The notes below the pieces were generated by a model. That model did no database searches, had not been told where the DNA came from, and saw only the letters and a program-made list of their open reading frames with translations. Shown here in pieces: positions 6,850 to 15,334 of a stretch of 64,000 bases of DNA. Position 1 is the first letter of the stretch. Each line of letters begins with the position of its first letter. The stretch covers positions 6,947,501-7,011,500 of the forward strand of contig NZ_JANADR010000001.1 in the NCBI RefSeq assembly GCF_024199925.1, written 5' to 3'. A program made the translations under genes and the position numbers. Source of the stretch: Bradyrhizobium sp. CCGUVB1N3. Lineage in GTDB: Bacteria > Pseudomonadota > Alphaproteobacteria > Rhizobiales > Xanthobacteraceae.

Positions 6850-7000
6850 TCCCCTTGTGGGAGAAGGTGGCGCGAAGCGCCGGATGAGGGGTTGCTTCCG
6901 CAAGCCCAACTGCACGAGAGTCGTGCGTGGAGAGGACCCCTCACCCCAGTGAGCCCCGCGTCTACGAGCGGAGATGCCCTCTCCCACAAGGGGAGAGGGC
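6850..7000. repeat. Intergenic palindromic repeat (CCCCTTGTGGGAGA family)
   Basis: About 150 bp with complementary ends, CCCCTTGTGGGAGA at the left and CTCTCCCACAAGGGG at the right, and an inner GGATGAGGGG / CCCCTCACC pair. It can fold into one long hairpin. Related copies occur at 19820, 21326, 25423, 25903 and 42439. It occupies most of the gap between the integrase and the next gene, where no coding sequence is seen. Confidence 0.8.
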
Positions 7001-7020
7001 ACAGCAGCGAGCAGTGCCCC

Positions 7021-7386
7021 TCACACGCCTGCGGGCACCTGATCCAAGAATCCCGTGATGCTCTTGATGCGGCCGTCTTTCAGCACGGCGAAATCGGTGC
7101 CCTTGATCGGGCTGTCGACGCCGTCGGGGCCGAGGCCCCAGGAAAAGCGCAGGTTCTCGCCATAGCCGTTGGGCTCGCCGATCAGCTTGAACCTGAACTC
7201 GGGAAAGCGCTGCTGCACGCCGGCGATCAGCGCGTCGACGCCGTCATGGCCGTCACCGCGCATCAAGGGGTCGACGTAGCTCGCATCCGCCGTCCAGTTC
7301 TCGCTGAGCAGTTCGCGCCGTTTGCCCGGCATGCGCTCGTTCCAGAGATCGATATAGCGACGGGCGAGGGTGATGTGGTCGGTCAT
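7021..7386 (-). CDS. SnoaL-like / NTF2-fold protein
   Basis: A 121-aa protein with the NTF2-like cone fold pattern: an N-terminal helix (ARRYIDLWNERMPGKRRELL), then ASYVDPLMRGDGHDGVDALI and strands ending in ITGFLDQVP. Members include polyketide cyclases, ketosteroid-isomerase-like enzymes and binding proteins; the ligand here is unknown. A strong AAGGAGG precedes the ATG. First chromosomal gene after the prophage, with RidA 117 bp upstream on the same strand. Confidence 0.8.
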   Translation of the reverse strand: MTDHITLARRYIDLWNERMPGKRRELLSENWTADASYVDPLMRGDGHDGVDALIAGVQQRFPEFRFKLIGEPNGYGENLRFSWGLGPDGVDSPIKGTDFAVLKDGRIKSITGFLDQVPAGV

Positions 7387-7503
7387 GGTGGCCTCCTTCG
7401 AAAAGCGCCGGATGGTTCGGCTGTCCCTGACTATCGAAGGTTTGCGCGCGCCAATCGATTACCTCAGAGGTCATCGGCGCGCGCAATTTCGTCCAAGCGC
7501 GGC

Positions 7504-7854
7504 TTACTTCGCCGCAGTCACCATGATCTCGACGGTGTATTGCGGGGCGGCGAGCTTGGCTTCCACGGTGGCGCGCGCGGGTGTGTTGCCGGGCGACACC
7601 CAGGCGTCCCACACCGCGTTCATCTCCTGGAACGTCTTCATGTCGGTGATGTAGATCGTTGCCGACAGCAGTTTCGATTTGTCGGTGCCGGCCTTGGCGA
7701 GATGGCCGTCGATGGTTTTCAGGATGTCCTGGGTCTGCTTGGTCACGCTTTCGCCGGCGGCGTTGCTGGCGACGACGCCGGCGAGATAGACGGTGTTGCC
7801 GTGCACGACGGCCTGGCTCATGCGCGGGCCGGCTTCAAAACGTTGAATGCTCAT
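7504..7854 (-). CDS. RidA/YjgF-family enamine/imine deaminase
   Basis: A 116-aa member of the RidA (UK114) family. Conserved features are VYLAGVVA, the helix QTQDILKTIDGHLAKAGTDK, and the active-site Arg94 in PARATVEAKL with Glu109 near the C-terminus. RidA proteins form trimers and hydrolyse reactive 2-aminoacrylate and related enamines made by PLP enzymes. AGGAG is placed 7 bp before the ATG. The substrate of this subfamily member is not certain. Confidence 0.88.
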   Translation of the reverse strand: MSIQRFEAGPRMSQAVVHGNTVYLAGVVASNAAGESVTKQTQDILKTIDGHLAKAGTDKSKLLSATIYITDMKTFQEMNAVWDAWVSPGNTPARATVEAKLAAPQYTVEIMVTAAK

Positions 7855-7966
7855 CTGGATCTCCTGTTGGAATGGCGGCCCTGTCTAGCGCAGCGTCCTG
7901 TGCTCTGCCACCCCGGTGACGCATGCGTTGCCGGTGACGCATGCGTCGGCTGATGCATGCGGGGCT

Positions 7967-8066
7967 TAAAGCGCGATGAGATTGAGATTAATCGTCATCG
8001 TGCTTTAGGCTCTTGATTGCGCATGATCTTTTCGGAAAACCGCTTCGCACTTTTCCGGATCATGCT
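7967..8066. repeat. Composite pair of short REP-like palindromes
   Basis: Two adjacent imperfect palindromes: one with arms GCGATGA / TCATCGTGCTT near 7971-8008, and one of 47 bp with arms GCATGATC and GATCATGC around a TTTTCGGAAAACCGC core (8019-8065). The same two elements occur together in reversed order at 33741-33838. The second arm ends one base before the esterase stop codon, so it may also act as its transcript end. Confidence 0.75.
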
Positions 8067-8984
8067 TTAAGGAAAGCGGCTGAAGAAGGCCCAGATCGTG
8101 TCGGCGCCGTCGATGTCGCCGTTCTGTGGGCCGAGCAGGCCGTTCGCGAGCTTTGGGAAATGCGCGTCGGGGAAATGCCCGGGCATGCGATGACCGCCGC
8201 CATTGACGCGATAGAGCATGACGTCGCGTCCTTTCGGACAGCGTGAGCCGATCTGCGTCACGTTGGACTCGTCGTGAGGATTCCTGTCGGGCAGATTGGT
8301 CGCCGCGGCATCATCGGCTTCGCAGCCATTGATGCTGCGCCAGAACGCCAGCGTCTTCGCGGTCGACCAGAAGCCGTCGGCGGCGAAATAGCTCGTGCCG
8401 CGGCCGCCGTCATAGGGGATCAACGGATCGACTGTGCCATTCATGATCAGCATCGGCAGCGGACGTGACGGATGGCAGGCGGCGGCCAATTCATCGGTGA
8501 GGTTCATGATCACGCTGGCGGCGGCCGCGAACAGATCGGCGCGGTTGCAGGCCAGCGTCATGGTCATCGCGCCGCCATTGGAGATGCCGGTGATGTAGAC
8601 GCGGCGTGCGTCTGCCGTGCCGTCCTTCACGAGCTTGTCGACCAGGGCTGCGATGAAAGCGATGTCATCGGTGCCTTCGGGCGGTCCGCGGCCGGCGCGT
8701 CGTGCATCCGGCCGCGCATCGGCCCAGGCGTTGTTCAGCCCATCGGGAAACACCAAGGCAAAGGAGTCGCGCCTTGCGATCAGCGGCCAGGATGTCCGTG
8801 TCACCATGTCGGCCCCGCGCTGGGTCTTGCCGTGCAGCACGATGACGAGCGGCGCCGGCTTGGTCGGCGCCGGCATCATGATGAACGTGCGCGTCACGCC
8901 ATTGACGTCGATCGTATCGGCCCGGGCGGGTGCGGCGAACAGCAGCACCGCAACCAGAACTGCAATGCCCACCCGCCACGACAT
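8067..8984 (-). CDS. Secreted PHB-depolymerase/LpqC-type esterase
   Basis: A 305-aa alpha/beta hydrolase. Residues 1-22 form a Sec signal peptide ending ARA, so the enzyme is exported. Core residues are HGK (51-53, oxyanion), the nucleophile Ser135 in GISNGG, Asp186 in GTVDPLIPYDGG and His265 in GGGHRMPG, with paired cysteines elsewhere. Family members hydrolyse polyhydroxybutyrate oligomers, feruloyl or acetyl esters; the substrate here is open. The start was placed at MSWRV because upstream in-frame sequence overlaps the previous gene. It begins 4 bp after the FAD dehydrogenase stop. Confidence 0.82.
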   Translation of the reverse strand: MSWRVGIAVLVAVLLFAAPARADTIDVNGVTRTFIMMPAPTKPAPLVIVLHGKTQRGADMVTRTSWPLIARRDSFALVFPDGLNNAWADARPDARRAGRGPPEGTDDIAFIAALVDKLVKDGTADARRVYITGISNGGAMTMTLACNRADLFAAAASVIMNLTDELAAACHPSRPLPMLIMNGTVDPLIPYDGGRGTSYFAADGFWSTAKTLAFWRSINGCEADDAAATNLPDRNPHDESNVTQIGSRCPKGRDVMLYRVNGGGHRMPGHFPDAHFPKLANGLLGPQNGDIDGADTIWAFFSRFP

Positions 8985-8988
8985 CGGG

Positions 8989-10647
8989 CTACCCCACAGC
9001 CTTGGCCGCAGCGCGCCCGGCGTTGCGGCCGGAGAACAGGCAGCCGCCGAGGAACGTGCCTTCCAGCGAGCGGTAGCCATGCACGCCGCCGCCGCCGAAG
9101 CCGGCGGCTTCGCCCACCGCGTAGAGGCCTGGAATGACCTGTCCGCTCCCGCCGAACACGCGCGAGTCCAGATCGGTCTCGAAGCCGCCGAGCGTCTTGC
9201 GCGTCAGGATGTTGAGCTTGACCGCGATCAGCGGCCCGTGCTCGGGATCGAGGATGCGATGGGGGGACGCGGTGCGGATCAGCTTGTCGCCGATGTAGCG
9301 GCGCGCATTGTGGATGTTCATCACCTGCGCGTCCTTGACGAAGGGATTGGCGATCTCACGGTCGCGCGCCTCGATCTGCATCCTGACATGGTCTAGCCCG
9401 AGGAGATCGCTGCCGGCGAGCTTGTTCATGGCCGCCACGAGCTCGTCGAGCCTGTCGCGCACAATGAAGTCGACACCATGGCTCTTGAACGCTTCCACCG
9501 GCGCCGGCGCGCCCTTGTTGGTGGCGCGCCGCAACGTCATGCGCCAGCTCTTGCCCGTGAGATCCGGGTTCTGCTCGGAGCCTGAGAGCGCAAATTCCTT
9601 CTTGATGATGCTCTGCGTCAGCACGAACCAGGAATAATCATAGCCGGTCCCCATGATGTATTTGAGCTGGCCGAGCGTGTCCGAGCCAGGAAAAAGCGGC
9701 GCCGGCAGCCGGGTGCCCGTGGCGTCGAACCACATCGAGGAGGGGCCGGGCAGGATGCGGATGCCGTGGCGCGGCCAGATCGGTGACCAGTTCTGGATGC
9801 CCTCGACATAATGCCACATGCGGTCGCGGTTGATCAGCCGCGCGCCGATGCCTTCCGTGATGCCGATCATGCGGCCGTCGACATGCTCGGGCACGCCGGA
9901 GATCATGAATTTTGGCGGCTCGCCGAGCCGCTTCGGCCAGTTCTGCCGCACCAGCTCGTGATTGCCGCCGATGCCGCCGGAGGCGACGATCACCGCCTGC
10001 GCCTTCAGCGTGAATTCGCCGACCACGTTGCGCGAGGAGCTCTTGCCCCGTTCGACGTTATCAGGCGCGAGGATTTTTCCGCTCACGCCGTCGACGGTGC
10101 CGTTCGTGATATTCAACGCATCGACACGATGGCGGAACTTGAAGGTCAGCCGGCCGCTTCTGGCCGCCTCGCGCGCGCGGCGCTCGAACGGCTCGACGAT
10201 GCCGGGCCCCGTGCCCCAGGTGACGTGAAAGCGCGGCACCGAATTGCCGTGCCCCATCGCGTCATAGCCGCCGCGCTCGGCCCAGCCGACCACCGGAAAG
10301 ATGCGGTGGCCCATCGCGCGCAGCCATGATCGCTTCTCGCCGGCCGCGAATGCCACATAGGCTTCCGCCCATTTCCGCGGCCAGTGATCCTCGTCGCGGT
10401 CGAAGCCGGCGGTGCCGAGCCAGTCCTGCAATGCGAGGTCGAAGGAATCCTTGATGCCGAGCCGGCGCTGCTCCGGCGAGTCGACCAGGAACAATCCGCC
10501 GAACGACCAGAACGCCTGACCGCCGATCGATTGCTCGCCTTCCTGATCGACGACGATCACGCGCTTGCCGGCATCGGCAATCTCGGTTGCGGCAACCAGC
10601 CCCGACAACCCCGCGCCGACGACGATGACGTCCGCCTGCTCAGCCAT
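8989..10647 (-). CDS. FAD-binding dehydrogenase (fumarate reductase/KstD-like)
   Basis: A 552-aa flavoprotein. The N-terminus has the dinucleotide-binding motif VIVVGAGLSGLVAATEIADA and a following acidic strand end (VVDQEGE). The C-terminus has the FAD-closing signature YAVGEAAGFGGGGVHGYRSL. The length and the LGGFETDLDSRV segment fit the FAD_binding_2 family (3-ketosteroid dehydrogenase and fumarate reductase flavoprotein group). It is cytoplasmic, with no export signal. The ATG at 10647 follows GGGGTGGAA. The substrate cannot be told from sequence alone. Likely co-transcribed with the esterase. Confidence 0.8.
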   Translation of the reverse strand: MAEQADVIVVGAGLSGLVAATEIADAGKRVIVVDQEGEQSIGGQAFWSFGGLFLVDSPEQRRLGIKDSFDLALQDWLGTAGFDRDEDHWPRKWAEAYVAFAAGEKRSWLRAMGHRIFPVVGWAERGGYDAMGHGNSVPRFHVTWGTGPGIVEPFERRAREAARSGRLTFKFRHRVDALNITNGTVDGVSGKILAPDNVERGKSSSRNVVGEFTLKAQAVIVASGGIGGNHELVRQNWPKRLGEPPKFMISGVPEHVDGRMIGITEGIGARLINRDRMWHYVEGIQNWSPIWPRHGIRILPGPSSMWFDATGTRLPAPLFPGSDTLGQLKYIMGTGYDYSWFVLTQSIIKKEFALSGSEQNPDLTGKSWRMTLRRATNKGAPAPVEAFKSHGVDFIVRDRLDELVAAMNKLAGSDLLGLDHVRMQIEARDREIANPFVKDAQVMNIHNARRYIGDKLIRTASPHRILDPEHGPLIAVKLNILTRKTLGGFETDLDSRVFGGSGQVIPGLYAVGEAAGFGGGGVHGYRSLEGTFLGGCLFSGRNAGRAAAKAVG

Positions 10648-10908
10648 TTGAGTTCCACCCCTGTAATCATCCGGATTGAAGTCAGCCGCCGTCGCTGAGA
10701 TCAAGGGGACCGGCGTAAGAATCCGTTAACTTGTTCCACTTTGGGATTGGGACGGCCAAGGGATTGGCGAAGTGCAGCGCGGGCGCAACACCGGATTTGA
10801 ATTTGTTTTGAGCTAGCCCACGCGCCTAGACAAAACCACGGTTACGACGGACGCTGGCGCCGCATCACCACCTGACATACAGATTCGAATGCGACTGGGG
10901 CGGGGGAC

Positions 10909-11430
10909 ATGAAGTTTCTGACGGGGTTGCTCGCAGCGGTTCTCCTGTTGGCGGGCATGGGGGCCTCTCACGCGGTGGTTCGTATCGCGGACGACCGTGG
11001 CGGCCGGATCGGAACCTATGTCGACAGATACCAGGACCTGCGCCAGTCCGGCGAGACCGTCATTATCGACGGGCTCTGCGCCTCGGCCTGCACCATCGTC
11101 CTCGGCGCCATCCCGCGCGACCGCATCTGCGTGACCTCGCATGCGACGCTAGGCTTCCACGCTGCCTGGGATTTCGGCACCAACGGCCGCGCCATCACCA
11201 ATCCCGAAGCAACCCAGATGCTGTACGCGATGTACCCGTCGCAGGTAAGGCGCTGGATCTCGCAGCGTGGCGGCCTCACCCCGCATATGATCTTCCTGAG
11301 GGGCAGGCAGCTCCAGGCGATGTACAAGCCCTGCTACCTGGACGTGCAGGTCGCGCCTAACCGACCGTCGCGCCGAGTCCTCCCGCAAGCGGATGAACTG
11401 GAGTCCGCCCGGGGTCAGCTGCTCCACTGA
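10909..11430 (+). CDS. Exported ClpP/crotonase-fold-like protein (173 aa)
   Basis: A Sec signal peptide (residues 1-22, ending SHA) is followed by a domain resembling the ClpP/periplasmic protease fold: strand ETVIIDG, then LCASACTIVLGAI with Ser59 where a nucleophile would sit, then GFHAAW with His84. Cys57 and Cys61 flank the serine and could form a disulfide or a metal site. Related rhizobial proteins are unnamed; protease activity is only a structural suggestion. RBS GGGGGA precedes the ATG. Just upstream of the SCO1 gene pair. Confidence 0.65.
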   Translation: MKFLTGLLAAVLLLAGMGASHAVVRIADDRGGRIGTYVDRYQDLRQSGETVIIDGLCASACTIVLGAIPRDRICVTSHATLGFHAAWDFGTNGRAITNPEATQMLYAMYPSQVRRWISQRGGLTPHMIFLRGRQLQAMYKPCYLDVQVAPNRPSRRVLPQADELESARGQLLH

Positions 11431-11551
11431 TACCATCAGCACGACCTGATCCGAGGAGCTGTTCCCTGGCTCGCGCGTGGAGCTTGCCCGGGCGTGGGCC
11501 AGCGCCTATCTGAGGGGCAGGGAACCGGCGCGTATCGCCCCGGTCATTGTC

Positions 11552-11746
11552 ATGGCTCAACCACTGCAATCAGCACATCCGGTATCGGACAATTCGCCCA
11601 CTGCCTTCAGGACGCCGTCCGTGCTGCTATTTGCGGGCGCAGGGCTTGGCGGTCTTGTCGTGCTCGCCGCGCTGGCGCTGTGGTTCCACTACGGCACCCA
11701 GGTGTTCTTCGAGGTGATCAGGGCCGGCCTGTCCGCCTGCTTCTGA
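11552..11746 (+). CDS. Small single-span membrane protein upstream of SCO1 (64 aa)
   Basis: Sixty-four residues with one transmembrane helix (about 25-46, VLLFAGAGLGGLVVLAALAL) and a short C-terminal tail containing a single Cys. An ATG at 11552 was preferred over one 25 codons earlier because the homologous region seems to start with MAQPLQ. It ends 25 bp before the SCO gene and is probably in the same operon, suggesting a role beside copper delivery; this is positional inference. Confidence 0.65.
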   Translation: MAQPLQSAHPVSDNSPTAFRTPSVLLFAGAGLGGLVVLAALALWFHYGTQVFFEVIRAGLSACF

Positions 11747-11771
11747 TCCGTAAAACGGGATTCTCTCCACG

Positions 11772-12362
11772 ATGAGCCGGACTGCCCGCCCGCTGGTGAT
11801 CGCGACCGCCTTCGCCGCAAGCCTCGTCGTCGGACTGCTCGTGATGTTCTGGGCCATGGGCGGCGTCAGCAAGGTGGCGCAGCCGGCGGCGATCGGCGGG
11901 CCGTTTGCGCTGACCGACCAGAACGGCAAGACCGTCACCGACAAGAGCCTGAAGGGCAAGCCGACCCTGATCTTCTTCGGCTATACCCATTGCCCCGACG
12001 TCTGCCCGACCTCGCTGTTCGAGATCTCGGAAGTGCTGCGCGCGATGGGCAAGGACGCCGACAAGGTGAACGCCTATTTCATCTCGGTCGATCCCGAGCG
12101 CGACACGCCGTCGACGATGAAGGACTATCTGTCGAGCTTCGATCCGCATCTGGAAGGCCTCAGCGGCGATCCCGCCGAGACCACCAAGGTGCTGACGTCC
12201 TACCGCGTCTATGCCAAGAAGGTCCCGACCAAGGACGGCGACTACACAATGGACCACACCGCGCTGATCTACCTGATGGACCGCGACGGGAGGTTCGTCG
12301 CCCCGTTCAACATGAAGCGCACGCCCGAAGAGGCTGCGATCGAGCTGAAGCGGTATCTCTGA
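11772..12362 (+). CDS. SCO1/SenC-family copper chaperone
   Basis: A 196-aa membrane-anchored thioredoxin-fold protein. The N-terminal helix (residues 8-30) anchors it, and the periplasmic domain has the copper-binding CPDVCP motif (Cys74, Cys78) and the distal His162 in MDHTALIYL. SCO proteins deliver copper to the CuA site of cytochrome oxidase subunit II. The aa3 oxidase genes are in this window at 56-62 kb, not adjacent. Confidence 0.93.
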   Translation: MSRTARPLVIATAFAASLVVGLLVMFWAMGGVSKVAQPAAIGGPFALTDQNGKTVTDKSLKGKPTLIFFGYTHCPDVCPTSLFEISEVLRAMGKDADKVNAYFISVDPERDTPSTMKDYLSSFDPHLEGLSGDPAETTKVLTSYRVYAKKVPTKDGDYTMDHTALIYLMDRDGRFVAPFNMKRTPEEAAIELKRYL

Positions 12363-12455
12363 GGCCTCGGACCAGTCGCAATCGGCGCTCGCGTTCCCGG
12401 CGGGATGGTCTATAAGGCCCTCCGATCCCAACGAAATCCCGCTAATCTCAAGCCG

Positions 12456-13382
12456 ATGGCCCCATCGCAACAGGCGAAATCGCTCAAAACTGTCCGCCGC
12501 CTCCTGATCGGGCTGGCGGCGGTCGGTGCCTGCCTGTTATCGGCAGCGCCCGTCGCCCTTGCGCAGACCCCGGCCAAGCCGGCTCCTGGCGCGCCCCAGG
12601 CCGCGCCTCAAGCCGCCCCCCAGGCCGTGCCCGGTTTCTGGGATCCCCGGCGCCGGCCTGAACGGCCGGACCTGTCGCGCCTGACCGTGATCCGCTTTCT
12701 GACCGAGACCGATTATCCGCCGTTCAACTACACCGGCGCCGACGGCAATCCGGCCGGCTTCAACGTCGATCTTGCGCGCGCGCTCTGCGAGGAGATCAAG
12801 GTCACCTGCACGGTGCAGATGCGCCGCTTCGAGACGCTGGTGGATGCGCTCAGCTCGAACCGGGGCGATGCCATCATCGCCTCCATGGCGGTGAGCCCGC
12901 AGCTTCGCGTGCGCGCCGATTTCACCGATCCCTATTATCGCGTGCCGGCGCGCTTCGCCTCGCGCAAGGACGCGGTGATGCCGGAGATCCGTCCCGAATA
13001 TCTCGAAGGCAAGAAGGTCGGCGTCATCGCGGGCTCCGCGCATGAGGCGTATCTCAAGGCGATGTTCACCGACGCCGAGCTGCACGGCTATCCCAATGAC
13101 GAGGCCTTGCGCACAGCGCTTCGCCGCGGCGAGGTCGACTTCATCTTCGGCGACGCCATGTCGCTCGCGTTCTGGATCAACGGCACGGATTCCGGTGATT
13201 GCTGCGCCTTCTCCGGCGGTCCCTTCGTCGAGAGCCGGTTCTTCGGCGAAGGCGTCGGCATCGCCGTGCGCAAGGGCAACGATTTGTTGCGGCAGGCGCT
13301 GAACTGGGCGCTGTTCCGCGTATGGGAAAAAGGCCGCTACACCGATCTGTGGCTGCGATACTTCTCGGTGAGCCCGTTTTAG
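12456..13382 (+). CDS. Periplasmic amino-acid-type substrate-binding protein (family 3)
   Basis: A 308-aa exported protein. The signal peptide has its hydrophobic core at residues ~15-36 ending ALA; a Pro/Ala-rich linker of repeated APQA units follows (~37-60), then an SBP_bac_3 fold (FLTETDYPPFNYTGADGNPA, DALSSNRGDAIIASMAVS, KKVGVIAGSAHEAYL). The ligand is probably an amino acid or similar polar compound. There is no permease or ATPase nearby, so it is an orphan receptor. An in-frame ATG 17 codons upstream (12405) is an alternative start. Confidence 0.8.
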   Translation: MAPSQQAKSLKTVRRLLIGLAAVGACLLSAAPVALAQTPAKPAPGAPQAAPQAAPQAVPGFWDPRRRPERPDLSRLTVIRFLTETDYPPFNYTGADGNPAGFNVDLARALCEEIKVTCTVQMRRFETLVDALSSNRGDAIIASMAVSPQLRVRADFTDPYYRVPARFASRKDAVMPEIRPEYLEGKKVGVIAGSAHEAYLKAMFTDAELHGYPNDEALRTALRRGEVDFIFGDAMSLAFWINGTDSGDCCAFSGGPFVESRFFGEGVGIAVRKGNDLLRQALNWALFRVWEKGRYTDLWLRYFSVSPF

Positions 13383-13402
13383 GTCCACGACCCGCTACCA
13401 GC

Positions 13403-13510
13403 CCCTCATCCTGAGGAGCTTGCGGAGCAAGCGTCTCGAAGGATGAAGGCCCGGCTCTCGGCCTCGCCCTTCGAGACGCGCGCAAAGAGCGCGCTCCTCA
13501 GGGTGAGGGT
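13403..13510. repeat. Intergenic palindromic repeat (CCTCATCCTGAGGAGC family)
   Basis: A palindromic element with arms CCCTCATCCTGAGGAGC... and ...GCTCCTCAGGGTGAGGG, and inner CTTCGAGACGC / GCGTCTCGAAGG segments. Related copies are at 19198-19332 and 34097-34209. It fills the gap before lysK and can form a long hairpin in RNA, possibly ending the upstream transcript. Confidence 0.8.
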
Positions 13511-13579
13511 CTAACGTCGCTCCACAAAATTGCATTCTGCCCGGAAATCGCTATTTTCCGCGGCCCGGAGGCCCCCTGA

Positions 13580-15223
13580 ATGTCCGTTATCGATCCTGCC
13601 GCCAGCCCGAGCGATCTTCGTGCGCTCGCCGAACAATCCAACGCCTGGCCGTTCGAGCAGGCGAAGGCGCTTGTCGCGCGGCTGAAGAAGAGCCCGAAGG
13701 ACGAGGTGCTGTTCGAGACCGGCTACGGCCCGTCCGGCCTGCCGCACATCGGCACCTTTGGCGAGGTCGCGCGCACCAGCATGGTGCGTCACGCCTTCCG
13801 CGTGCTCACCGAGGACAAGATCAAGACCCGGCTCCTGGCGTTCTCCGACGACATGGACGGGTTTCGCAAGGTCCCCGACAACGTGCCCAACAAGGAGATG
13901 CTGGCGGCGCATCTCGGCAAGCCGCTGACGCAGGTGCCGGATCCGTTCTCCAACGAGTATCCGTCGTTCGGGCACCACAATAACGCGCGCCTGCGCGCCT
14001 TTCTCGACAGCTTCGGCTTCGACTACGAGTTCGCCAGTGCGACCGATTACTACACCTCGGGCCGGTTCGACGCGACGCTGCTGAAGATGCTTGCGGCCTA
14101 CGACAAGGTGATGGCGATCATCCTGCCGACGCTCGGGCCGGACCGCCGCGCGACCTATTCGCCCTTCCTCCCGATCAGCAGAACCACCGGCGTCGTCCTC
14201 CAGGTGCCGATGATCCGCCGCGACGTCGCTGCCGGCACCGTCACTTACGTCGATCCGGACACCGGCGAGGAGGTCGAGACATCAGTCACCGGCGGCCATG
14301 TGAAGTGCCAGTGGAAGGCCGACTGGGCGATGCGCTGGGTCGCGCTCGGCGTCGACTACGAGATGGCCGGCAAGGACCTGATCGATTCGGTGAAGCTCTC
14401 GGGCGCCATTGCGCGAACGCTCGGGAGCACGCCGCCGGAAGGCTTCAATTTCGAGCTGTTCCTCGACGAGAAGGGCCAGAAGATCTCGAAGTCGAAGGGC
14501 AACGGCCTGACCATCGACGAATGGCTGCGCTACGCGCCGCCGGAATCGCTGTCGCTGTTCATGTATCGCGAGCCGAAGGCGGCGAAGCGACTCTATTTCG
14601 ACGTCATCCCGCGCAACGTCGACGACTACCAGCAGTTCCTCGACGGCTTTCCGCGGCAGGATGCCAAGCAGCAGCTCGGCAATCCCCTCTGGCATATCCA
14701 CAATGGCCATCCGCCGAAGGCGGACATGCCCGTCACCTTCCAGCTTCTGCTCACGCTGGTGTCGTCGTCGAATGCGGAGAATGCCGAGACGCTGTGGGGC
14801 TTCATCGGCCGCTATCGCCCCGGCGTGAGCCCGCAGACGCATCCGAAGCTGGACGCGATGGTCGGCTACGCCATCAACTATTATCGCGACTTCGTCGCGC
14901 CGACGAAGCAGTTTCGCGAGCCGACCGATGGCGAGCGCGCCGCGTTGCAGGACCTGCGCGATGCGCTCTCGCAATTGCCGCAGGATGCCTCGGCCGAGGA
15001 CATCCAGAACGTCGTCTACGAGATCGGCCGCCGCGAGCCGTTCCTCGACCAGGTCAAGAAGGGCAAGGACGGCCGTCCCGGCGTGACGCTGGACTGGTTC
15101 AACATGCTCTACCAGGTCCTGCTCGGCCAGGAGAAAGGCCCGCGCTTCGGCTCCTTCGTCGCGGTCTACGGCATCCAGAACGCCGTCAACATGATCGACG
15201 GCGCGCTGGCGAGGAGCGCGTGA
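13580..15223 (+). CDS. lysK: Class I lysyl-tRNA synthetase
   Basis: A 547-aa class I LysRS, the archaeal-type enzyme found in many alphaproteobacteria in place of the class II form. It joins lysine to tRNA-Lys using ATP. The HIGH-equivalent motif is HIGT (56-59, in [10 protein letters not shown]) and the KMSKS motif is KISKS (301-305). The length is usual for the family. GGAGG sits 10 bp before the ATG. Cytoplasmic, probably monocistronic, with palindromic repeats on both sides. Confidence 0.96.
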   Translation: MSVIDPAASPSDLRALAEQSNAWPFEQAKALVARLKKSPKDEVLFETGYGPSGLPHIGTFGEVARTSMVRHAFRVLTEDKIKTRLLAFSDDMDGFRKVPDNVPNKEMLAAHLGKPLTQVPDPFSNEYPSFGHHNNARLRAFLDSFGFDYEFASATDYYTSGRFDATLLKMLAAYDKVMAIILPTLGPDRRATYSPFLPISRTTGVVLQVPMIRRDVAAGTVTYVDPDTGEEVETSVTGGHVKCQWKADWAMRWVALGVDYEMAGKDLIDSVKLSGAIARTLGSTPPEGFNFELFLDEKGQKISKSKGNGLTIDEWLRYAPPESLSLFMYREPKAAKRLYFDVIPRNVDDYQQFLDGFPRQDAKQQLGNPLWHIHNGHPPKADMPVTFQLLLTLVSSSNAENAETLWGFIGRYRPGVSPQTHPKLDAMVGYAINYYRDFVAPTKQFREPTDGERAALQDLRDALSQLPQDASAEDIQNVVYEIGRREPFLDQVKKGKDGRPGVTLDWFNMLYQVLLGQEKGPRFGSFVAVYGIQNAVNMIDGALARSA

Positions 15224-15226
15224 GAT

Positions 15227-15303
15227 GAAGCCCGGATGGAGCGCAGCGAAATCCGGGAAGCACTATCTCCCCAGTGTCGTCCTGGCTTGCGCCAGGACGA
15301 CAG
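15227..15303. repeat. Short palindromic repeats after lysK
   Basis: Two small elements: GCCCGGATGGAGCGCAGCGA with its partner AATCCGGGA, and GTCGTCCTGGCTTGCGCCAG followed by GACGAC, each able to form a hairpin. Between convergent genes; may act as a bidirectional transcript end. Confidence 0.6.
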
Positions 15304-15334
15304 CGGTAGTTGACACGCCCACGTCCGCGCCCCC

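Noticed and set aside
6672..6850. A tRNA gene as integration target
   Set aside because: No cloverleaf or T-loop GTTCGA-type sequence was found near the integrase; the attachment site stays unknown.
6770..6952. A 60-aa frame just after the integrase
   Set aside because: It runs through the palindromic repeat and has no family resemblance.
6850..7000. Repeats taken as a CRISPR array
   Set aside because: The repeats are single long palindromes spread over the window, without regular spacers or cas genes.
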